Counted from the stretch's first letter, positions 15,100-28,166 are shown. The stretch: 64,000 nt of DNA from Eriocheir sinensis (GCF_024679095.1 NC_066549.1:8389721-8453720); one strand, 5' to 3'. Numbers and translations: made by a program. Notes: generated by a model not told the origin, from the letters alone.

Positions 15100-16800
15100 G
15101 TAATGAAATATATGAAAAAATACAAATAAAATAATATAAATTTGTATGAAAATATATATACAAATACACATTAAATAACATGAATTTGTATAAAATTTGT
15201 ATCAAAATATATACTTATACACACAATAAAATAACGTAATTTTTTTATGAAAATGTATATACAAAATACACATAAAATAATTTAAATACGTAGAAAAATA
15301 TATATACCAAAAACACATAAAATAATGTAAATATGTATGAAAATATATAAACAAATACACATAAAATAATGTAAATTTGGATAAAATATTTATACAAAAT
15401 GAACATTAAATAATGTAAATATGTATAAAAAAAATATATACAAAAAACACATAGAATATTGTTAAATCGTATCAAAATAAATAAAGAGAATATCAATAAA
15501 ATAATGTAAATTTGTATGAAAATAAAGATGCAAAATATCCATATAATAACGCATATTTGCATAAAAATATATATACAAAAATACATATAAAATAATTAGA
15601 TATGTATTAAAATAAATATACAAAATGCACGTACAATAAAGTAAATTTGTATTGAAATAGATATGCAAAATACACATTAATAATGTAAATTTGTATCAAA
15701 ATATATATACGAATACTCATAAAATAGAGTAAATTTCTATGAAAATATACATACAAAATAGATACACAAAATACACATATAACTAGTTAAATTTGTATTG
15801 AAATACATGTACAAAAAACACATAAAATAATGTAGATTTGTATGAAATGAAAACAAATACATTTTATATAAAATATATATACAAAATACACATAGAATAA
15901 TGTAAAATCATATCAAAATAAATACACAGAATATCAGTAAAATAATGTAAATTTGTATGAAAATAAAGATGCAAAATACCCGTAAAATAAAGCATTTTTT
16001 TATAAAAATACATATACAAAAATACACATAGATTAATCAAATTTGTATTAAAATTAATATACAAAATGCACATACAATAAGGTAAATTTGTTTCAAAATA
16101 TATATACGAATACACATAAAATAACGCAGATTTCTATAGAAATATATATACAAAATACACTTGAAATAATGTAAATACGTATAAAAATATATATACAAAA
16201 TACACATTAAATAATGTTAATTCGTGTCAAAATAAATAAACAAAATATCATGAAAAGAATGTGTATTTGTATGAAAATAGAAATACAAAATCAACATAAA
16301 ATAACCTAAATTTGTATAAAACTATTAACAAAAATACACAAAAATAATTTAAACTTGTATGAAAATAAATATACAAAAAACATATAAAATTAGGTAAATT
16401 TGTATTGAAATACATATACAAAATACACATAAAATAATGAAAATTTCCAAAAATCCAAAAATACGAATTTAGATTATTTCATAGGTATTTTGTATACATA
16501 TTTTTATACTCATTTACATTATCTAATGTGTGTTTTGTATATATTTTTTTATGCAAACTAATTTTATGTGCATTTTTGTACATATATTTTTATTGAAACT
16601 TAAAACGTTATTTTATGTGTATTTTGTATATGTTTTCTCATACAAATTTACATTATTTAATTAGTTTTTTGTTTATTTATTTTGATACGAATGACTTGAT
16701 TATTTGTGTATTTTGTAAATATTTTTTTATACGTATTTATATATTTTTTTACAAATTTACGTTATTATATGTGTATTTGTTAAAAATATTTTGAAACGAA
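15100..16800 (+). repeat. Satellite segmental duplication, copy 2 (partner about 12215-13985)
   Basis: Second copy of the block at 12215-13985. It joins directly to the start of the other duplicated block at 16461, so larger higher-order units overlap here. Confidence 0.72.
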
Positions 16801-18176
16801 TTTACTTTATTTTATGTATTTTGTATATATATTTCAATTCAAATTTAGCTTATTTTGTGTGTATTTTGTATATCTATTTTCATACAAATTTAATTACTTC
16901 TGTGTATTTTTGTATATAGTTTTATACAAATTTACGTTATTTTATGTGCATTTTGTATATTTATATTTATACAAATACACACTCTCTTATTGGTATTTTG
17001 TTTATTTATATTTATACGAATTTACATTATTTTATGTGTATTTTGTATACATTTTTGATTCGTATTTACTTAATTTTATTTGTATTTTGTATATATATAT
17101 TTATAGAAATCTACGTTATTTTATGTGTATTCGTATATATATTTTGAAACAAATTTACATTGTTTTATATGTATTTTGCATATCCATTTCAATACAAATT
17201 TACCTTATTGTATGTGCATTTTGTATATTTATTTTAATACAAATTCAAATATTTTATGTGTATTTTGGTATATATAATTTTATAAAAAATGCGTTATTTT
17301 ATAGGTATTTTGCATCTTAGTTTTCATACAAATGTACATTATTTTATTAATATTCTGTGTATATATTTTGATACGATTTTATATTATACTATTTGTGTTT
17401 TGTATATATTTTTTTTATACATATTTTCATTATTTAATGTGTATTTTTTATATATATTTTATACAAATTAACGTTATTTTAAGTGTATTTGATTATATAT
17501 TTTCAATAAAATTTACATTATTTTAAGTGTATTTTGTATATGTATTTCAATACAAATTTACCTAATTTTATGTGTATTTTGTATATTTATTTTCATACAA
17601 ATTTAAATTATTTTTGTGTTTTTTTGTATAAACATATAGAGTAAATTTCTATGAAAATATATATTCAAAATACATATAAAATTATGTAAATAAGTATAAA
17701 AATATATATATCATATACACCTAAAAAAATGAAAATTCGTATCAAAATAAATAAACAAAATTCCGATAAAAGAACGTAAATTTGTAGGAAAATAAATATA
17801 CAAAATACACATAAAATTACGAAAATTTGAATAAAAATATATGCAAAAAACAAAAAAATAAATTTCAATTTGTATGAAAATAGATATACAAAATACACAT
17901 ATAATTAGTTAAATTTGTAGTAAAATACATGTACAAAATACACATAAAATAATGTAAATTTGTATGAAATGAAAACAAATTCACATAAAATAACGTACAT
18001 TTGTATAAAATAGATATACAAAATATACATAGAATAATGTAAAATCGTATCAAAATAAATACACAGAATATCAATAAAATAATGTAATTTTGTATAAAAA
18101 TAAAGATGCAAAATACCCATAAAATAGAACATATTTTTTTAAAAATACATATACAAAAATACATATAGAATAATTT
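16461..18176 (+). repeat. Satellite segmental duplication, copy 2 (partner 7452-9168)
   Basis: Collinear with 7452-9168, including the strand switch near 17636. It lacks the (AT)n tract and carries a short deletion near 16735 relative to the other copy. Confidence 0.75.
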
Positions 18177-21100
18177 ACACTGTTTTATGTGTATTTTGCA
18201 TATTTTTTTAATACAAATTTACCCTATTGTATATGCATTTTGTATATTAGTTTTAATACAAATTTAATTATGCTATATGTATTTTTGTATATGTATTTTT
18301 AAAAAAATATGCTTTATTTTATGGGTATTTTGCATTATTATTTTCATACAAATTTACATTATTTTATTTATATTCTGTTTTTTTTTTTTTTTAAACAATT
18401 TTACATTATTCTATGTGTATTTTGTATATCTATTTTTATACGTATTTACTTAATTTTATGTGTATTTTGTATATATATTTTTATAGAAATCTACGTTATT
18501 TTATGTATATTCGTATATATATTTTGAAACAAATTTACATTGTTTTATATGTATTTTTGCATATCTCTTTCAATACAAGTTTACCTTATTGTATGTGCAT
18601 TTTGTATATTTATTTCAATACAAATTTAAATATTTTATGTGTATTTTGATATATATATTTTTATAAGGAATGCGCTATTTAATGGGAATTTTGCATCTTT
18701 ATTTTCATACAAATTTACATTATTTTATTAATATTCGGTGTATTTATTTTGATACGAATTCACATTATTCTATTTGTTTTTTGTATATATTTTTTTATAC
18801 ATATTTACATTATTTAATGTGTATCTTGCATATATATTTCATTCAAATTTATTATCTATTATTTATTTTCATACAAATACTCATTCTTTTCATGATATTT
18901 TGTTTATTTATTTTGACACGAATTTACCTGGATATGTATTTTGTATATATTTTTTTATACGTATTTACATAATTTCATGTGTATTTTGTATATATATTTC
19001 TATAGAAATCTACGTTATTTTATGTGTATTCGTATATATATTTTGAAACAAATTTACTTTGTTTTATATGTATTTTTGAATATCTCTTTCAATACATATT
19101 TACCTTACTGTTTATGCATTTTGTATATTTATTTCAATACAAATTTAAATATTTTATGTGTATTTTCGTATATATATTTTTATAAAAAATGCGCTATTTT
19201 ATGGGAATTTTGCATCTTTCTTTTCATACAAATTTACATTATTTTATTGATATTCTGTGTATTTATATTGATAGGATTTTACATTATTCTATTTCTTTTT
19301 TGTATATATATTTTTTATACACATTTACATTATTTAATGAGTATCTTGCATATATATTTAATATAAATTTACGATATTTTAAGTGTATTTGTTTATATAT
19401 TTTCATTCAAATTTACATTATTTTATGTGTATTTTGTATATGTATTTCAATACAAATTTACCTAATTTTATGAGTATTTTGTATATTTCTTTTCATACAA
19501 ATTTTAAATATTTTTGTGTATTTTTGTATATAGTTTTATACAAATTTAGGTTATTTTATGTACGCATTTACATTATTTAATGTGTGTTTTGTATATATAT
19601 TTTTATGCAAATTTACTTTATTTTATGTGCATTTTTGTACATATATTTTTTTAGAAATTTGCGTTATTTTATGTGTATTCTTATATGTTTTCTCATACAA
19701 ATTTACATTATTTTATTGCTATATTGTTTATTTATTGTGATACGAATGAAAATAGATATACAAAATATATATAAAATAAACTAAATTTGTATTGAAATAT
19801 ATATACAAAATACATAAAATAATGTAAATTTGTATCAAAATATTTTAACAGATGCGCATAAAATAACGTAAATTTGTTTTAAAATATAGAAAATACACAT
19901 TAAATAATGTAAATATGTATAAAAAAATATATACAAAACACAAATAGAATAATGTAAAAGCGTATCAAAATTAATACACAGAATATTAATAAAACAATGT
20001 AAATTTGTATGAAAATAAAGATGCAAAATACCCATTAAATAACGCATTTTTTTTTAAAATATATATTCCAAAATACACATAAAAAAATTAATTTGTATTA
20101 AAATAAATATACAAAATACACATACAAAAAGGTAAATCTGTATTGAAATAGATATGCAAAATATAAATAAAACAATGTAAATTTGTTTCAAAATATATAT
20201 ACGAATACACATAAAATAACGTAGATTTGTATAAAAATATATATACAAAATACACATAAAATGAAGTAAATACGTATAAGAAAATGTATACAAAATACAC
20301 ATAAAATAATGTAAATTCGTATCAAAATAAATATACAAAATACCAATAAAAGAATGTGTATTTGTATAAATATAAATATACAAAATACACATAAAATAAC
20401 GTAAATTTGTATAAAACTTTATACAAAAATACACAAAAGTAATTAAATTCGTATGAAAATAGATATACAAAATACTGATAAAATAAGCTAAATTTGAATC
20501 GAAATGAATATACAAAATACATAAAATAATGTAAATTTGTATCAAAATATTTATAAAAATACATATAATAACGTAAATTTGTTTAAAAATATATAAACAA
20601 AATACAGATTAGGTAATGTAAATACGTATAAAAAATATGTACAAAATACATATATAATCATCTAATTCGTATCAAACTAAATAAACAAAATATTAATAAA
20701 ATAATGTAAATTTGTATGAGAAAACATATACAAATACATATAAAATAACGCTAATTTCTATAAAAATATATGTCCAAAAATGAACGTAAAATAAAGTAAC
20801 TTTGGATAAAAATATACATACAAAACACACATTAAATAATGTAAATGCGTACATAAAATAACCTAAATTTGTATAAAACTATATACAAAAATACACAAAA
20901 ATAATTAAAATTTGTATGAAAAGAAATATACAAAATAAACATAAAATTATGTTAATTTGTATTGAAATACATATACAAAATACACTTAAAATAATGTAAA
21001 TTTGATAGAAAATATATAAACAAATATATATATAATAACGTAAATTTGTATGAAATATATATTCAAAATACACATTAAATAATGAAAATATGTATAAAAA

Positions 21101-21980
21101 AATATATACAAAACACAAATAGAATAATGTAAAATCGTATCAAAACATATACACAGAATATTAATAAAATAATGTAAATTTTTATGAAAATTAAGATGCA
21201 AAATACCTATAAAATAACGCTTTTTTTTATAAAATTATTGATACCAAAATACACATAAAATATTTGAATTTGTATTAAAATAAATATACAAAATGCACAT
21301 ACAATAAGGTAAATTTGTATTGAAATAGATATGCAAAATACATATAAAATAATGTAAATTTGTTTCAAAATATATATACGAATACACATAAAATAACGTA
21401 GATTTCTATAAAAATACATATACAAAATACACATAATATTAAGTAAATACGAATAAAAAAATGTATACAAAATACACATAAAATAATGTAAATTCGTATA
21501 AATGTAAATAAACAATATACCAAGAAAAGAATGTGTATTTGTATAAATATAAATATACAAAATGCACATAAAATAACGTAAATTTATATAAAACTATATA
21601 CATAAAATAACGCAAATTTCTATAAAAATATATGTACAAAAATGAACATAAAATAAATTTGCATAAAAATATATATACAAAACACACTTTAGATAATGTA
21701 AATGAGTATAAAAATATGTATACAAAATACCTATGAAATAATCTAAATTCGTATCGAGTTAAATTAAGAAAATACCAATAAAATAATGTAATTTTGGATG
21801 AAAATATATATACAAAATACACATAAAATAACCTAAATACAAATACAAATATACACATAAAATAATTTAAAATTGATTGAAATAAATATACAAAATAAAA
21901 ATAAAATATGGTAACCTAAAGATAACCTAAGATAACCTAAATACAAATACAAAAATACACATTAAATAATTTAAAATTGA

Positions 21981-21993
21981 NNNNNNNNNNNNN
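21981..21993. other. Assembly gap (13 N)
   Basis: Thirteen undetermined bases separate the AT-rich satellite from GC-richer, non-satellite DNA. The satellite stops exactly at the gap, so true spacing and adjacency are not established by this sequence. Confidence 0.99.
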
Positions 21994-22059
21994 TTCACTT
22001 CTTTCCGTCGAGGGTAAAGTTCTTAAGCCTGACCGCAGACAAGCTTATCCTTTCAGTGG

Positions 22060-22350
<291 letters not shown>

Positions 22351-22439
22351 AAATACCACAGGACCGACAAGGGAAGGGATTTGACGAAACACCACATTCT
22401 CTCAGCTCAAAAGAACTCACTCAGGTCGCCTTTTTACAC

Positions 22440-22780
22440 ATCAAGGTTGCATACCATCCTCCAGGTATGAGAATGACGTCATTATGGCACGCGCTGGGCA
22501 GTCCGCGTACACATGTGGCGCAGGGAACCCAACCCCGCCGTGCCCCGAGGCTGTGTGGTCTTGGCGGAGTGGCCGAAGCAGTCACTCTGGGCTACCCTCA
22601 CCACAAGACGTTCCCCCTAACGCCCCCTTCACTTCCCCTTACTTAATGATCCTCAAATTTCTCCCACAGCGACTTAGTGTGATTTATCTATATGTGTCTC
22701 CCACCGTTTGAAGACTTATCTATTTGTGAAGAAGCGGTGATCCAGAGAGTACTTAGAGACGATGAACATGATCACTTGCA
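22440..22780. other. GC-richer unassigned sequence with one CRE-like site
   Basis: No repeat or homology recognised. A palindromic TGACGTCA lies at 22474-22481, followed by about 150 bp of GC-rich sequence. A short frame from 22484 has no recognisable domain. It could be regulatory, but nothing here proves it. Confidence 0.3.
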
Positions 22781-22781
22781 T

Positions 22782-22885
<104 letters not shown>

Positions 22886-22989
22886 AAACAGAAAAAAAGA
22901 AAGAAAGAAAGAAACGAAAACATATGATAGAGCTTTATGGATAATATATCAATACTTTTTTTTCTTGTTATTTAGCCCTACTTTCCCGA

Positions 22990-23375
22990 TCCCACTCTAC
23001 TGATAACTATCTAATATATGTCTATCTATCTATTTGTTTATTTGTCTATATGTATCTATCCCCTGATGATATTTCCCTCTATTTCTTGTCATTTATCTCC
23101 ACTGCTCCCTCTCACTTTGGTAATAACGGTTTAATCTCTATACCATTCTGAATGTCTATCTATGTATGAGTTTTCTATATCCATCTACCTATCTATCTCT
23201 GTCTGTCTATCTATCACTATTTCTTTCCGTTTATCTATCTATACTTCTAAATGTCTATCTATCGGTTTATGTATCTGAAACTTTGTATGAGTTTCTATGT
23301 CCATTTATTTATCTATCTATGTATTTCTATCTATCTATCGGTCTACCTATCTATATTTATCTATCCCACTATCCA
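22990..23375. repeat. Degenerate (CTAT)n / (CTGT)n tract
   Basis: Loosely repeated CTATCTAT and CTGTCTAT motifs interrupted by unique bases: an ageing tetranucleotide microsatellite. Open frames over it encode Ile/Tyr/Leu/Ser-rich low complexity. Confidence 0.8.
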
Positions 23376-23427
23376 CACACGCACGCCTCACTCGTACTCT
23401 TTACTCCACATATGGACGACACAAAAA

Positions 23428-23652
23428 GGGGTCGTATCATAAGACATTTCGCCGCCCAAGAACACATAATTGACAAGGCTTTCGTAGGAGTTGTGAGGAT
23501 TTCCAGGAGTAGTTTTATGACCCAGGTGCTAGTTTGACCCTTCTTCTGTACCCTGAGCCTAAAAAAATAAATCACTAGAATCTGATTGGTCCCCTCTTTG
23601 ACCTTTTGAAATAGCTGATGTGAGAAGCGAAAGTGTCTCGTAATACCAGGCC
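23428..23652 (-). mobile_element. Small inverted-repeat element, ATAAGACA family, copy A
   Basis: About 225 bp. The left end reads TCGTATCATAAGACATTTCG. The right end, complemented, reads GGTATTACGAGACACTTTCG, so the termini are imperfect inverted repeats. The interior is shared with copies at 24116, 27591, 29359, 29566, 32145 and 36870 and carries the motif CTACCACCAGGGTCATAAAA. No transposase is present, so it fits a non-autonomous MITE of unknown superfamily. Confidence 0.7.
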
Positions 23653-24115
23653 TTAAAGAAACAATTAAAGCGCTGTCTGGAAACGGGTACTACATACAAT
23701 CTCCCTGCCTTCCATCACAGAGATCTTCACGCTTCTAAAATACGCAAGAGTAGCGACGCCCTCTGTACTTAGTGGTTGTTGCAGCCTGAGCGATCGCCTG
23801 AAGTGAGGTGTTCCATCATCGGTCGAAATTAATAGTGATGGGTGGGTGTAACTTGAGACTTATTATTAGTTGGGTAGAGACGGAGACGGATGCGATGGAG
23901 CTTGACTTTTTTTATAATGATACTGATGAGGTTTTTTTTTTCGTCTGTTTTTCTTCCTCCTTGCTTTTCTTCTTTCCCTTTTTTATTCTTTCTTTCCTTC
24001 TTTCTTTTTTCTCTTTCTGTGTTTCTTTTCTTTCTTTCTATCATTCTTTTCTTTTCCTTCTTTTAGTCCTTGTTTGTTTCCTTCTTTTTCTTTCTCTTTT
24101 CCTTTCTTTCTTCCT
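23653..24115. other. Unassigned sequence ending in a T/C-rich tract
   Basis: The first 280 bp look unique with no coding signal. About 23930-24115 is a degenerate TTTC/TTCC polypyrimidine tract. Confidence 0.5.
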
Positions 24116-24240
24116 TCATAGAAGCGAAGAAGGGTCAAACTACCACCAGGGTCATAAAACTACCCTTGAAAACGATTACAGCTCCTATGAAAACCCTGTC
24201 AAATGTGTGTGCTTGGGGCCGAAATGTCTAAGTATTTGGC
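24116..24240 (+). mobile_element. ATAAGACA-family element, truncated copy B
   Basis: Matches the second half of the family, from the AAGGGTCAAACTACCACC motif to CGAAATGTCTAA. The first half is missing, replaced by the polypyrimidine tract. Confidence 0.65.
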
Positions 24241-24774
24241 CCATAGTGTCGTGTGAGGTTACATTCAGCTCTGGAAAACAAAAAGGAAAAAATCGAAATA
24301 GGGCAGTATTATGTTGCAAAGGACAGCAGAAGCCAGACCCTTCCTGACCCCTCTGTGTAACAACCTCAACTGCGATTTTTGTGAACATATTTAATTATTT
24401 TGTATACATGTTTTTAGTTTAGCAACACCCAAGCTCCCACAATGTTTCCTTACACACACATCGCCACACCCGAGTTGGTAGGAGCAATTTGTCTCTTATG
24501 AAGGTCCCTCAGTTCATGGATGCGGCAAGGCCAAGGTTACGCTGTCCTCAAGAGTACGCGTGTGAGTGCCATAGCAGAGGTCGAGCTCTGTGTGTGGGGG
24601 ACTAGCCTGACCCTCCCACACAAACTCTCGCACACGCCCCAGAGTTAGTTTTCTTGAATCCCTGCGCTGTTATACACTTTGGGTTATCTTCACGCATATT
24701 ATTCATTGTTTACATGATGTCGTGTCTGTTTTTAATATTTCTGCCTTCGTTATTTTTAGTTACGCTTCATATAA
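24241..24774. other. Unassigned intergenic sequence
   Basis: Nothing recognised: no repeat, tRNA or coding signal that I can support. Confidence 0.4.
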
Positions 24775-24850
24775 CGTTAAATTTGGCTCAGTTATTTTGA
24801 AATTCGAGCTTTTTGAGTTATTAGGTATGATACTATGTAAGGTTTTTGTA

Positions 24851-24904
<54 letters not shown>

Positions 24905-24973
24905 CAATTTGGCTCAGTTACTAAAGTATCGATGTTTAGTTTTATGTGTACAGTAATATTAAACTTTATGATT

Positions 24974-25033
<60 letters not shown>

Positions 25034-25110
25034 ACTTCAAATTTGGCTCAGTTGCTAAATTATCGATGTTTAGTTTTACGTGTACAGTAATATCAAACTT
25101 TATTTTTTTT

Positions 25111-25157
<47 letters not shown>
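24775..25157. repeat. Three-fold tandem unit, each ending in a (CA)n tract
   Basis: The stretch AATTTGGCTCAGTT plus about 75 bp, followed by a (CA)n run, occurs three times. The (CA)n runs are 24854-24901, 24979-25032 and 25112-25157. Units 2 and 3 are very similar and share ATCGATGTTTAGTTTT; unit 1 is more diverged. Confidence 0.85.
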
Positions 25158-25159
<2 letters not shown>

Positions 25160-25307
25160 GCAGAGACAGTAATGAGCCCCGGCATCCTTCATGAGATCGT
25201 CCGTGTTGCCAGGTCAGTCAAGGCCACGCGCTGTGTTTACAGAGACAACATCGTCTCGCTGCGGCCTGTCGCAGCTGTGGATGAGGCCTCGCGCTGTCGA
25301 CCCCCAC

Positions 25308-25309
<2 letters not shown>

Positions 25310-25346
<37 letters not shown>

Positions 25347-25365
25347 TTTCCTTTCCTTTCCTTTC

Positions 25366-25401
<36 letters not shown>

Positions 25402-25480
25402 CTCGCAACAATAAACCATCAATCAATCTCTCCTCTCTCCTCTCTCCTCTCCTCTCCTCTCTCTCTCTCTCTCTCTGCGA
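25310..25480. repeat. (CT)n / CCTTT pyrimidine microsatellite
   Basis: CT dinucleotide tracts (25314-25341, about 25366-25405, 25456-25475) are separated by TTTCC pentamers and a short unique AATAAACCATCAATC piece. Confidence 0.9.
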
Positions 25481-25735
25481 CTGTCCTGCAATTAATAAAT
25501 AGAACAGAAAGAAACGTCGAGACATTATCTCTCTCTGTGGTTCTATAAATACATCCACTCATTTTGTTGTTTGTGAATTATTATCATTATTTTTTTGTTG
25601 TTATTTTTGTTGTCATTGATGGAACAAAAATAGCAAGACTGAGGAATTATCCGATATAAAAAGACGAAAGGGAAGACTTCATGAGATGGTGTTATGCTGT
25701 TAAGAAATATATGGAACGTTTACATCGAGACAGGA

Positions 25736-25739
<4 letters not shown>

Positions 25740-25788
<49 letters not shown>
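25740..25788. repeat. (CA)n microsatellite
   Basis: About 24 uninterrupted CA units. Confidence 0.97.
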
Positions 25789-25789
<1 letters not shown>

Positions 25790-25799
25790 GCGCTAGAGT

Positions 25800-26540
25800 T
25801 TGCGTCCTTTCCCTTGCTATATTTGCCTTTTGAGTCATTTCGTTTTCCTTCTATTCCGTGGACACATCCTGCTCAGTCCACGACCCTGCGGTACCAGCCC
25901 TCACCCGCCGGAACTCTGGTGGTATTGACAGAGATGACGCCTGTGCAGATCCGTGACGCTGCTTGAGGTGGAGTCCCTGTGGAGCGCCTCAGTGGAAGAA
26001 ATAAAGGGAGCAATGTTCGGGGGACAAAGAGGCCATGGAGTGCTCTCGCCTTGGCCACTCCGCCCGTCAGTGACCTGAAAATATCTGGTTCAACAATAAC
26101 AGGCAACAGTGTGTCGCGTTGTCCGGGCCGGGTGAGCGCCGTCACTGCCCCGTTTAGAGATTGTAGGTGAATATCCTGTCAGTCACAGCTGCATGATAGA
26201 ACAGATTAGCTTTGTTGAGAAAAAAAGCTCTTAAAATTATAAGAAAAGATATTCCACTGACGTGAATCTGCAAGGCACTCCGTAAGTTTTCATATAAGTG
26301 GATATTTTGCACACTTAACTTTTTTTTAACCCTAGCTGATGCTCGTCATAAAATCCTTGGTGGTTGCCTACCTTACAGGCATTGTGGTGCTGGGTTCAGA
26401 CTCCCGTCAGCACGCGTAACTGGCCATTAGTTCACTTGGCCGCAATGTCTTCCAGGTCTGCTCACACACTGTTAGTACCGAAATGCTGCACTTATTTCTA
26501 TGGCAGTGCAGTGTTCCAGACGCTCGTACTTTCCTCTATA
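25800..26540. other. Unassigned sequence, GC-rich at 25860-26170
   Basis: Open frames of about 90 codons exist on both strands between 25873 and 26170, but neither shows a recognisable domain. There is no repeat match elsewhere in the window. An unrecognised upstream exon or regulatory block cannot be excluded. Confidence 0.3.
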
Positions 26541-26543
26541 GTA

Positions 26544-26800
26544 GGGGGCTTCGTGGTGCAGTGGTTAGCACACTCGGCTCACAATCGAGAGAGCGGAGTG
26601 GAAAAATTTGGGCGGCTTTTCCGATACCCTATGCCCCTGTCCACCCAGCAGCGAATGGGTACCAGGTATTAATCGGGGGTTGTGTCCCGTCTCCTGGGAT
26701 CTGTTCCCTTCTATAATTCCTTCCCCTTCTGTCTCTCTCCGGCATATGACCACAGATGTTGCGCCGACTAAACGAAACTTTCCAACTTTTCATCTCTAGT
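26544..26800 (+). mobile_element. tRNA-derived SINE
   Basis: The head CGTGGTGCAGTGGTTAGCAC resembles a tRNA A-box region. A B box is not clearly preserved. The body contains the AATGGGTACC core also seen in the SINE at 62645, and it ends near ACGAAACTTTCC. The open frames of about 60-100 codons over it belong to the element, not a gene. Confidence 0.65.
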
Positions 26801-26873
26801 ACTCCTGGGAGGGGATCTTGACACATGTAATTAGTTTACAAAGAAGTGTCATTTGTCTCTAACAGTTATTTGG

Positions 26874-27096
26874 TTAACCCGGTAGCTGCGGGGATCATGT
26901 TTCTTAAAGCCCTCTCCTAAGCGAGAAAAATGAGAAAAAATCATCACTCACGCAAACCATTTCATAATATATATCAACGCATTTGTGATCAGTTAAAGCA
27001 TCATCTACTTTGGGGGTTTACATCATGGCAAAAATGTGGTCCGTCGCTGGTACACGGTAAAGCCACAAATTTTGCCCGTCGCTGCTACCGGGTTAA
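26874..27096. mobile_element. TTAA-flanked MITE (piggyBac-like), copy 1
   Basis: The element starts TTAACCCGGTAGC and ends GCTACCGGGTTAA: a perfect terminal inverted repeat bounded by TTAA on each side, total about 223 bp. TTAA target duplication with CCC-starting termini is characteristic of piggyBac transposons, so this is likely a non-autonomous relative. It has no coding capacity. A second copy is at 37066-37280. Confidence 0.8.
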
Positions 27097-27099
27097 CTG

Positions 27100-27590
27100 A
27101 GCATGCCAGGCAACTCTGTCTCCACGGATACTCGGGCGCCCCCCCAATAGAAGAATTTACAGATAACAATATGAAAATGCACGTTAATGCTATGTACACC
27201 AAGGCCGCATGTGTGTAAGGAGTGTCTTATCGGTCCCCGCCTCATGCACGTCGCCCAGGGCTTTGTTACGGTGCAGGCTCTTAAAACCACCCATGGAAAC
27301 TATATAGAAGAGAAAGGATGCCAGAAAGGATATATGGAAGAATGAAGGACGTTAGAGAGGAGGAAGAAGGGAGCTGAAGAAGAGAAGAAAGGAGAAATAA
27401 TGAGTATATAAAAGAGAAAACTAAAGAATACCTGTTTGCATAATCTCATCCGTCTTTTGTATGTCCGTAACACAGTCGCTCACTAATATAGACACGGGAT
27501 ATAAGGTTTGACTTCCCATATAAGACCCATTGGTTTAACATGTTGTGCGTCAAATGTCAAATGTGGGTGTGTGAGACTCGTATTCTTAAG
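27100..27590. other. Unassigned intergenic sequence
   Basis: Includes an A/G-rich patch (about 27300-27430). No gene or repeat recognised. Confidence 0.4.
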
Positions 27591-27812
27591 TCTGTATTAT
27601 AAGACACGTTCGCTCCTAACATCAGCTATTTCTAAAGGTTAAAGAGGGGGTCAGTCGGGTTCTAATGAGTGTTTCTTCAGGTTCATGGTACAAAGAAGGG
27701 TCACACTACCACCAGGGTCATAAAACTACTTCTGGAAATGCCCACAAGTCCTACGAAAGCCTTGTCAAATAGGTAGTTCTTGGGCAACGAAATGTCTTAA
27801 AATACAACCCTT
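27591..27812 (+). mobile_element. ATAAGACA-family element, copy C
   Basis: Full-length copy. The left end is GTATTATAAGACACGTTCGC. The right end AACGAAATGTCTTAAAATAC is its imperfect complement. The interior carries TACCACCAGGGTCATAAAAC and TACGAAAGCCTTGTCAAAT once each, so this is a one-unit reference for the expanded copy at 32145. Confidence 0.78.
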
Positions 27813-28098
27813 AGACTCCACCTCCACCTTTGTTCACCGTCACTGCTTAGTATTCAGGAGCGCTACATGATGCAAATGAGTATACGAGTTCTTGAGTTCT
27901 TACTAACTTACATTTTATTATGGGGATGTGTCCATTTTAGGGGACGGACGGAAGTGCATGCAACTTGTCGGTACATATAGACGGGGACATTTGCAAGCAG
28001 TTATGTATAAAAAACTCTATGAACATCTTTATTTCAGTTCTTTTGATTCGTTATGTCTGATATGAGAGAGGATTATGAAATGTATAAGTGAATCACGC

Positions 28099-28100
<2 letters not shown>

Positions 28101-28166
<66 letters not shown>
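28101..28166. repeat. (CA)n microsatellite
   Basis: About 33 uninterrupted CA units. Confidence 0.97.

Larger units (their letters stand above)
1..21980. repeat. AT-rich 45-bp satellite array with repeated strand switches
   Basis: The whole segment is built from diverged monomers of about 45 bp. In the plus sense each carries ATGTGTATTTTG followed by TCATACAAATTTA; in the minus sense the complement appears. Plus-sense blocks are roughly 1-1207, 2263-4692, 6720-8636, 11928-12215, 13605-13985, 16462-17635 and 18177-19748. Minus-sense blocks are 1208-2262, 4693-6719, 8637-11927, 12216-13604, 13986-16461, 17636-18176 and 19749-21980. A small reversed patch lies at about 3468-3547. Because 45 is divisible by three, frames stay open over many monomers and give Tyr/Phe/Ile/Cys-rich translations up to 188 codons; these are not genes. 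Roughly 480 monomers fit. No transposon or gene was seen inside. A centromeric or heterochromatic role is possible but not shown. Confidence 0.93.

Noticed and set aside
1..21980. Dozens of 60-188-codon open frames on both strands
   Set aside because: They are translations of the 45-bp satellite (a multiple of three) with no domain, start context or splice signal; the same pattern occurs in several frames at once.
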